Of a DNA stretch of 9,702 nt, positions 6,107-9,702 are shown one piece after another. The position numbers were made by a program, and so were the translations under genes. The stretch lies in assembly GCA_018896765.1 (NCBI GenBank), contig JAHILZ010000090.1:1-9702 (forward strand), in the 5' to 3' direction. Position 1 is the first letter of the stretch. Each line of letters begins with the position of its first letter. The stretch is from Patescibacteria group bacterium (GTDB lineage Bacteria > Patescibacteriota > Minisyncoccia > JAHIHE01). The notes under the pieces are model-generated. The model was given only the letters and a program-made list of their open reading frames with translations, did no database searches and was not told the origin of the DNA.

Positions 6107-6718
6107 ATGAAAAAAAATGAAATAAAAAAAGATAAAAATAATAATGTAATACAAAAAAATTTGATTGTTGAATTTTTCAAGAAAAATTCCGATAGAGACA
6201 TTAAACACCCAGAAGTTGTTGATTGGGTAGTAGCAACTTATAAAAAAAGAGCAGGAAAAGTTTTCCGAGATCCTGATAGGGCAATTCGTCAATTGGCTCA
6301 AAGTGGATTTTTGATAAAAATTGCTAAAGGAATTTATAAATACGACCCCGAAAAGGCGTATAAAAGGGAGTTGGAAGATTTTACCGTCGCGCAAAAAGAA
6401 GCGATTCTAAAAAGAGATGATTACAAATGCGTGATTTGCGGAAGAGGTAAAAAAGATGGTGTTGATTTGCACATTGATCATATAAAACCAAAAGATTTTG
6501 GTGGCGAAGCGAAAATTGAAAACGGACAAACATTGTGTTCGCAACACAATTTTATTAAAAAAAACCTAAAACAAACAGAAACTGGTAAAAAGATGTTTAT
6601 TCGTCTTTACGAATTAGCAAAGAGCGAAAATAACAATGAATTGATAAAATTTTGCATCGATGTTTTGGAAACTTACGAAAAGCATAATATCAACGGACAT
6701 ATTATTTGGAAAAAATAA
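6107..6718 (+). CDS. HNH endonuclease, likely restriction partner of the LexA-methyltransferase
   Basis: A 203-residue nuclease. The C-terminal half has a zinc-finger HNH domain: C108-x2-C111 (CVICG), HIDH (H122, D124, H125) with the metal/catalytic His-Asp, N139 in KIENGQTLC, and C144-x2-H147 completing the CxxC/CxxH zinc site, followed by N148. The N-terminal part (about 14-80: IVEFFKKNSDRDIKHPEVVDWVV..., DRAIRQLAQSGFLIKIAKGIYKYDP) looks like a winged-helix DNA-binding domain, ending in a short hairpin with Tyr residues. A helix-turn-helix plus HNH layout is common among type II restriction enzymes encoded beside methyltransferases. It is nine bases downstream of the fusion gene with no terminator between, so it shares its transcript and any LexA control. 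A homing or phage HNH is less likely given the tight coupling and intact neighbours. Cut site unknown. Confidence 0.9.
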   Translation: MKKNEIKKDKNNNVIQKNLIVEFFKKNSDRDIKHPEVVDWVVATYKKRAGKVFRDPDRAIRQLAQSGFLIKIAKGIYKYDPEKAYKRELEDFTVAQKEAILKRDDYKCVICGRGKKDGVDLHIDHIKPKDFGGEAKIENGQTLCSQHNFIKKNLKQTETGKKMFIRLYELAKSENNNELIKFCIDVLETYEKHNINGHIIWKK

Positions 6719-6739
6719 TTTTTTAAATTTTTGAAATTT

Positions 6740-6961
6740 ATGTTAGATAAAGAAGTTATAAAAGATTTTTTGGAATCATTTTTGGAAGATATAGAAATTC
6801 CGAAAGATGTTAATATGGATGATTTGGCCAACATTTTTATTGATTATTGCGAGAGTGATTATTACGAATGGTTGAAAGATAATGCCAAGTCATTTTTCTA
6901 CAGTTCAGATGGAATCAGATGGGATTATGTTATTCAAAAAATTCGAGATAAGAAAAAATAA
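6740..6961 (+). CDS. Small acidic protein of unknown function, third gene of the LexA-methyltransferase operon
   Basis: 73 residues from the ATG at 6740; a TTG at 6731 would add three residues but has no better context. I do not recognise it. It is strongly acidic in its first 55 residues (EVIKDFLESFLEDIEIPKD, DYCESDYYEW), aromatic-rich, probably helical, and ends in a basic IQKIRDKKK tail. It has no membrane span and one Cys. It starts 21 bases after the HNH stop with only A/T between and no terminator, so it probably belongs to the same operon. An acidic protein next to a nuclease could be an inhibitor, DNA mimic or control factor, but that is a guess from composition and position; a passenger gene is equally possible. 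Confidence 0.55.
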   Translation: MLDKEVIKDFLESFLEDIEIPKDVNMDDLANIFIDYCESDYYEWLKDNAKSFFYSSDGIRWDYVIQKIRDKKK

Positions 6962-7021
6962 TTTTGAGCCAATCGATCTTGTTTGCTTGACAAGGCATAA
7001 TCAAACTTCAAACACAGGTAT

Positions 7022-7049
7022 TTGGCATAGCAGAGCAAGGCAGTATAAT
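7022..7049 (+). promoter_or_regulatory. Promoter upstream of the 65-residue ORF
   Basis: TTGGCA (7022-7027; 5 of 6 to consensus), 16-base spacer, perfect TATAAT (7044-7049). It is one of the best sigma70-like matches in the window and lies about 80 bases before the ATG at 7131. The region 6962-7130 otherwise holds no convincing gene. Confidence 0.55.
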
Positions 7050-7130
7050 TTTTATTTGAGAGGTTTTAAATATTTATTTATAATGAGAAAACCGAATTAA
7101 AAATTACCAATATATACGAAAAAAATAAAT

Positions 7131-7328
7131 ATGAAGACAAAAAATCAAACAATAATTTTTTCAACAGGAGTTCACTTGCAATCAGAAGAGTGTATTATTA
7201 ATGGAAGAAGGCAATGGCGTTGGGTTGCCGTAGGGTTTGAAGATGATAGTTTTTTAGGCGGCAGAGCAGTAAATCCTGCCGAATACGCGAATAAAAAAGA
7301 AAAATTGATAGAGAAATTTAAGGATTAA
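7131..7328 (+). CDS. Small hypothetical protein, Trp/Arg core
   Basis: 65 residues, not recognised. A predicted beta-rich first half (QTIIFSTGVHLQ, CIINGRRQWRWVAVGFEDD) with two Trp close together is followed by a Gly-Gly turn, an N-P-A-E-Y motif and a basic helical tail (ANKKEKLIEKFKD). It has no signal peptide or membrane span and one Cys. Support for a real gene: its own promoter about 80 bases upstream, a hairpin terminator 19 bases after the stop, and a balanced composition unlike the random A/T ORFs nearby. Against: short, no Shine-Dalgarno, no family match that I can name. Confidence 0.52.
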   Translation: MKTKNQTIIFSTGVHLQSEECIINGRRQWRWVAVGFEDDSFLGGRAVNPAEYANKKEKLIEKFKD

Positions 7329-7346
7329 AAATTGAGCACTATGCTT

Positions 7347-7379
7347 ATTCTGATTTCCTATCATCAGAATCGATTTTTT
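7347..7379 (+). terminator. Plus-strand terminator after the 65-residue ORF
   Basis: ATTCTGAT (7347-7354) pairs perfectly with ATCAGAAT (7363-7370) around an 8-base loop, and six T's follow at 7374-7379. The stem is AT-rich but the geometry is right. Confidence 0.6.
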
Positions 7380-7409
7380 GATGTAAATTTTTTGAGTTTA
7401 TGTCAAACT

Positions 7410-7446
7410 AAAAACACAACACCTCGCTTTTTTACGCGAGGCGTTG
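7410..7446 (-). terminator. Minus-strand terminator of the repeat-protein gene
   Basis: CCTCGC (7422-7427) pairs with GCGAGG (7436-7441). After one A/C mismatch, CAAC (7417-7420) pairs with GTTG (7443-7446). Read on the minus strand, the hairpin is followed by a short T-run (the A's at 7410-7414), so it terminates the leftward gene ending at 7482. On the plus strand no T-run follows. Confidence 0.72.
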
Positions 7447-7481
7447 ATGGAAATTATACGGCAGAAAACAATTTTAATTTG

Positions 7482-8066
7482 CTATTTTTTATCTTGCTTT
7501 TCGCTTGATTTTGCCGCATCGATTATTTTTTTCGCTCCTTCAATGCCGCTTATTAATGATTCTCGAACGGTGTTGAGCGTGTTGCCGCCGATATCTTTCG
7601 CGGCATTATAAGCGGCCAGTACGGATGTTTTTGTGGCGCTTACCGTATCGCCCCCGACTTGTTTTACCGCCTCAACCGAACCTTTTACCGCTTCTACGGC
7701 CGCTTCTCCAACATTGACGCCCAGTTCTTTGGCGCTGTGCACCGCTTGATCGACAGCGCCGCGGATCGCTGTTTTTTGATCAACGTTGGATTTCATAAGC
7801 CCTTGGACAGTGCCGTTTACAACGCCTTTAATAGCATTGATAACAGACGCGCCAATTTCTCCAACTCCTGTTAGAGCGCCTTTAACGACAGAAGCAGGCA
7901 CATCGAGTCCTTCTTTGACGAATTCAGTTGATTCTTTGAGTACTGAAACCGTTGTGTCTTCAACTACTTTTACCACACTGCTGCTTATATCCGCGGCTCC
8001 TTTGAGTCCGGCGGTTACTCCGCCTTTAACTCCGTTGACTAATCTTGAAATAAGTGAAAATACCAT
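7482..8066 (-). CDS. Amphipathic 22-residue repeat protein (LEA/apolipoprotein-like architecture), unknown function
   Basis: 194 residues, rich in Ala, Val, Gly, Lys, Ser and Thr, with no Cys or Trp. Three head-to-tail 22-residue units can be aligned without gaps: 111-132 (SAKELGVNVGEAAVEAVKGS..), 133-154 (AVKQVGGDTVSATKTSVLAA..) and 155-176 (AAKDIGGNTLNTVRESLISG..), with a fourth begun at 177 (GAKKI). The consensus is [SA]-[AV]-K-x-[LIV]-G-x-[ND]-[TV]. Residues 1-110 carry a looser version (VKGGVTAGLKGAADISSSVV, VVKGALTGVGEIG, INAIKGVVNGTVQG). Two 11-mers per unit is the geometry of LEA group 3 proteins, apolipoproteins and some phasins, which coat membranes, droplets or other proteins under stress; the function here is inference only. 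No signal peptide. It ends in a Lys-rich tail (SSEKQDKK), has its own minus-strand terminator, and is more G/C-rich than the RM genes. Confidence 0.8.
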   Translation of the reverse strand: MVFSLISRLVNGVKGGVTAGLKGAADISSSVVKVVEDTTVSVLKESTEFVKEGLDVPASVVKGALTGVGEIGASVINAIKGVVNGTVQGLMKSNVDQKTAIRGAVDQAVHSAKELGVNVGEAAVEAVKGSVEAVKQVGGDTVSATKTSVLAAYNAAKDIGGNTLNTVRESLISGIEGAKKIIDAAKSSEKQDKK

Positions 8067-8136
8067 ATTTGTTATTTGTTATTAATTATTTGTTGTTATG
8101 ATTTATTAAATTAGATTTGTGTTATTCGCGACCTTT

Positions 8137-8142
8137 ATTATA
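8137..8142 (-). promoter_or_regulatory. Possible -10 box for the minus-strand repeat-protein gene
   Basis: Minus-strand TATAAT about 70 bases upstream of the ATG at 8066; a second minus-strand TATAAT lies at 8162-8167. Neither has a convincing -35 at 16-18 bases, so the promoter lies somewhere in the divergent 8067-8194 region but is not fixed. Confidence 0.25.
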
Positions 8143-8194
8143 TTTTATCAAATTTTGCGCGATTATACAAATAAAATAGCCAAGGATTATCGTT

Positions 8195-8222
8195 TTGCTG
8201 AAATTTAAATCGGTGTTATAAT
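8195..8222 (+). promoter_or_regulatory. Promoter of the Nudix hydrolase gene, extended -10
   Basis: -35 TTGCTG (8195-8200), 16-base spacer, TGt + TATAAT (8214-8222). It lies about 100 bases before the ATG, which leaves a leader of roughly 95 bases. With the minus-strand gene ending its leader here, 8067-8324 is a divergent promoter region. Confidence 0.6.
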
Positions 8223-8269
8223 AAATTTAAGATAAATATAAGACAAGTCTAATGCAATATGGAATCCAC

Positions 8270-8321
8270 TAGAAATACAATCAATTATTAATATTTCTAA
8301 TTCGGTTTTTATAAACGGATT
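8270..8321 (+). promoter_or_regulatory. Two hairpins in the Nudix gene leader
   Basis: Perfect 8-bp inverted repeat TAGAAATA (8270-8277) / TATTTCTA (8292-8299) with a 14-base loop. A second hairpin, AATTCGGTTT (8299-8308) with AAACGGATT (8313-8321; one wobble, one bulge), ends three bases before the ATG. They could affect translation of a gene without a Shine-Dalgarno, or the first could be a protein-binding dyad. Weak evidence: AT-rich inverted repeats arise easily. Confidence 0.3.
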
Positions 8322-8324
8322 AAT

Positions 8325-8861
8325 ATGGGAATTTCTAACGGGTCAAGAAAATTAAGAAATGCGACACTTGTGTTTTTGGTCAAAAAAAATCAAGGAAAAA
8401 TATCCGATATTTGTTTGGCGATGAAGAAACGCGGTTTTGGCATTGGCAGATGGAACGGCGCTGGGGGTAAAGTCGGCGATAATCATAAAGAAACAGTTAT
8501 TGAAGCTGCTCGGCGAGAAGCAAAAGAAGAAATCGGCGTTGATATTAATATTGTTGATTTTTATAAAGTGGCGGAATTAACTTTTTATTTTCCGCGTAAT
8601 CCGGCATGGGATCAATTGGTTCATGTGTATTTTACCGAAAGCTGGAGCGGCGAACCTGCCGAGAGCGAAGAAATGAGTCCGAAGTGGTTTCCTGTTTCCG
8701 AAATACCATATCGAATTATGTGGCCGGATGATGAATTTTGGCTGCCGGAAGCTCTGAAGGGCAATCTATTAAAAGCGACTTTTAAATTCGGGGAAAATGA
8801 TGTGATTTTGGAAAAAGAGATAAATATATGTGAGAATTTGGAAATAGAAAATATTAATTAA
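8325..8861 (+). CDS. MTH1-like Nudix hydrolase (oxidised purine nucleotide sanitiser)
   Basis: 178 residues closely resembling human MTH1 (NUDT1), which hydrolyses 8-oxo-dGTP and 2-hydroxy-dATP to monophosphates and so prevents mutation. MKKRGFGIGRWNGAGGKV (33-50) matches the MTH1 segment almost residue for residue, including the base-contacting Asn (N44). ESEEMSPKWF...IP...MWPDDEFWLP (113-141) matches the region carrying MTH1 Trp117, Asp119 and Asp120 (here W133, D135, D136). The Nudix box runs from G48 through E56 to REAKEEIGV (64-72), with metal-binding glutamates E65, E68 and E69. Oddity: seven residues (KVGDNHK) instead of five lie between G48 and E56, a two-residue insertion in the Nudix loop. 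The C-terminus extends about 15 residues beyond MTH1. ATG without Shine-Dalgarno; the next gene is 34 bases downstream. Confidence 0.95.
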   Translation: MGISNGSRKLRNATLVFLVKKNQGKISDICLAMKKRGFGIGRWNGAGGKVGDNHKETVIEAARREAKEEIGVDINIVDFYKVAELTFYFPRNPAWDQLVHVYFTESWSGEPAESEEMSPKWFPVSEIPYRIMWPDDEFWLPEALKGNLLKATFKFGENDVILEKEINICENLEIENIN

Positions 8862-8895
8862 TTTGTTTAATAAAATAATAAAATAAATTTAAAAT

Positions 8896-9129
8896 ATGGA
8901 AAAGAAAAAGATAATTATATTAGCGTTAATTTTATTAATCGGAAGCGGATTGTTTATCTGGATTTATTCTAACTCGCGATGCGGACAATTTTTTGGAATT
9001 CATTCTTACGCTTGGGGCGGCGGTTCTCAAAAATGCAGTAACGCCGGGTGTAATATTTTAAAAGTTAAAGAAGTGGATAATCCAAAGCTTGTTGACGATG
9101 AAAGGTTTTATTATTTATGTTTGCCTTAA
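8896..9129 (+). CDS. Small membrane-anchored four-cysteine protein, unknown
   Basis: 77 residues. A basic start (MEKKK) and a hydrophobic helix (about 6-24, IIILALILLIGSGLFIWIY) form an uncleaved signal anchor or signal peptide. The remaining 50 residues should lie outside the membrane. They carry C29, C47, C52 and C75, four cysteines that could form two disulfides, with a Gly-rich turn (WGGGSQKC) and C-x4-C spacing. No lipobox is seen. It lies 34 bases after the Nudix gene and 28 before mscL, with no terminator between, so all three may be co-transcribed. I do not recognise a family; small secreted cysteine proteins of this size are common orphans. The ATG is chosen because it sits directly before the basic/hydrophobic leader. 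Confidence 0.62.
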   Translation: MEKKKIIILALILLIGSGLFIWIYSNSRCGQFFGIHSYAWGGGSQKCSNAGCNILKVKEVDNPKLVDDERFYYLCLP

Positions 9130-9157
9130 ATAGTTTTTAATTATTAATAATAAATCC

Positions 9158-9556
9158 ATGCCTATCATTGAAGAGTTTAAAAAATTCATTATGCGCGGCA
9201 GTGTGATTGATCTTGCCGTTGGTGTAATCATTGGCGGCGCGTTCGGCAAGATCGTGTCTTCTTTTGTTAACGATATTTTAATGCCGCCGATCGGCTTGAT
9301 TCTTGGCGGAGTGAATTTCAGGGATTTAAAGCTTACCTTAAAAACAGCTTCTGATAATGCGCCGGCGATTGCTTTGAACTATGGCTCTTTTATTCAAGCG
9401 GCCGTGGATTTTTTGATTATCGCGGCGGCGATTTTTATGATGATTAAGGTGATAAATTCAATGCAGAAAAAGGAAGAAGCAAAACCAACCGCTTTAAAAG
9501 AAATTCCGGCGCAAGAAAAATTATTGACGGAAATTCGCGATTTGTTGAAAAAATAG
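9158..9556 (+). CDS. mscL: Large-conductance mechanosensitive channel MscL
   Basis: Homopentameric membrane channel that opens at near-lytic tension and releases solutes on osmotic downshock. 132 residues, close to the 136 of E. coli MscL. Order: amphipathic N-terminal helix with FKKFIMRGSVIDLAVGVIIG (7-26), the highly conserved TM1/pore constriction (Leu19, Val23 region), then GAFGKIVSSFVNDILMPPIG (27-46); a periplasmic loop (about 47-75, NFRDLKLTLKTASDNAPAIA); TM2 (about 76-100, GSFIQAAVDFLIIAAAIFMMIKVIN); a charged linker (KKEEAKP); and the C-terminal helical bundle EKLLTEIRDLLKK. All expected parts are present and intact. ATG at 9158 follows AATAAATCC with no Shine-Dalgarno. The intact MscL contrasts with the frame-broken MscS at 3497-4575 and could cover its loss. 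Confidence 0.97.
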   Translation: MPIIEEFKKFIMRGSVIDLAVGVIIGGAFGKIVSSFVNDILMPPIGLILGGVNFRDLKLTLKTASDNAPAIALNYGSFIQAAVDFLIIAAAIFMMIKVINSMQKKEEAKPTALKEIPAQEKLLTEIRDLLKK

Positions 9557-9580
9557 AATTGGCAAGAAATAAAAAACGCG

Positions 9581-9631
9581 GCGGTTTAATCGATGATTTT
9601 TTAATATAGCGGATTAAATAAAAAAAACCGC
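9581..9631. repeat. Nested inverted repeat downstream of mscL
   Basis: GCGGTTT (9581-9587) / AAACCGC (9625-9631), with AATC (9588-9591) / GATT (9612-9615) inside; an alternative pairing is TTTAATC (9585-9591) / GATTAAA (9612-9618). T-runs and A-runs lie within the loop and right arm rather than after it, so it is a poor classical terminator, though it is the only candidate for ending the mscL transcript. Confidence 0.4.
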
Positions 9632-9693
9632 ATAAGGCAGTTGCAAGAGATTTTAGTAGTGGGTATGTTCCGACATAGCAAACATCGGAGGGG

Positions 9694-9702
9694 ATGGCAC
9701 AC
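9694..9702 (+). CDS. Probable start of the next gene (Met-Ala-His...), cut by window edge
   Basis: ATG GCA CAC directly after CGGAGGGG, one of only two good Shine-Dalgarno-like sequences in the window, though the spacing is very short. MAH is how ribosomal protein L27 (rpmA) usually begins, but three codons cannot identify a gene. Upstream, two mutually exclusive hairpins can form: TATGT/ACATA (9664-9677) and TCCGA/TCGGA (9669-9689); the second buries part of the GGAG. An in-frame alternative from ATG 9665 or a structured RNA running off the edge cannot be excluded. Confidence 0.28.

Noticed and set aside
6016..6394. Minus-strand ORFs across the fusion/HNH junction
   Set aside because: Phe/Ile/Leu-rich translations of A-rich DNA, antisense to two well-supported genes.
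6987..6992. Perfect TTGACA -35 box
   Set aside because: No acceptable -10 at 16-18 bases; CATAAT at 6996 is far too close.
6882..7100. 72-codon plus-strand ORF overlapping the end of the acidic protein gene
   Set aside because: It overlaps the better ORF 6740-6961 in another frame, has a mixed unstructured composition, and its second half covers the TTGGCA/TATAAT promoter. A remnant gene cannot be fully excluded.
7659..8085. Plus-strand ORFs opposite the repeat protein
   Set aside because: Antisense shadows of a repetitive, compositionally biased gene; Ser/Thr/Pro-rich or Phe/Arg-rich translations with no start signals.
1..9702. CRISPR array, tRNA/rRNA genes, insertion sequences or att sites
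   Set aside because: No regularly spaced repeats, cloverleaf, transposase or paired terminal repeats were seen by reading both strands.

Overview
The window looks like a piece of an AT-rich bacterial chromosome. My best guess is a Patescibacteria/CPR (Parcubacteria-like) genome. The grounds are long A/T-only leaders with almost no Shine-Dalgarno sequence in front of most genes, stop codons that are all TAA or TAG, a tiny lysine-rich ORF, and a mix of small orphan genes with compact housekeeping genes. This placement is inference; no rRNA or other phylogenetic marker is present.

Layout. (A) 1-2368: a restriction-modification (RM) pair, a gamma-order amino-methyltransferase that runs in from the left edge, followed one base later by a 463-residue protein with a C-terminal PD-(D/E)XK-like motif, the likely restriction enzyme. 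A hairpin terminator follows. (B) 2588-4575: a DUF389 membrane protein, a 21-residue lysine/arginine-rich micro-ORF with the strongest ribosome-binding site in the window, and an MscS-type mechanosensitive channel. The channel gene is split by a one-base frameshift inside a run of seven T's. A strong terminator follows. (C) 4667-6961: a promoter, then a single ORF that fuses a complete LexA repressor (winged helix, Ala-Gly cleavage site, Ser/Lys dyad) to a complete beta-order DNA methyltransferase. Nine bases later comes an HNH endonuclease, then a small acidic protein. (D) 7022-8066: a short unknown ORF behind a good promoter, then a minus-strand protein built of 22-residue amphipathic repeats; the two converge and each has its own hairpin terminator. 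(E) 8195-9556: a promoter, an MTH1-like Nudix hydrolase (8-oxo-dGTP sanitiser), a small membrane-anchored four-cysteine protein, and MscL. The right edge seems to enter the next gene.

How it fits together. Two RM modules flank a membrane/osmotic-stress block. The second module is the notable one. Its modification enzyme carries its own LexA repressor, so one protein could both repress the operon and methylate DNA, and RecA-driven self-cleavage after DNA damage would free the methyltransferase from the operator. A direct repeat (TTTC-N7-GTTC) lies exactly between the -35 and -10 boxes of that operon and is a candidate operator. MscS and MscL are both present, and the MscS break falls on a U_UUU_UUU heptamer in the frame that would permit -1 recoding, although a homopolymer sequencing error is equally possible.
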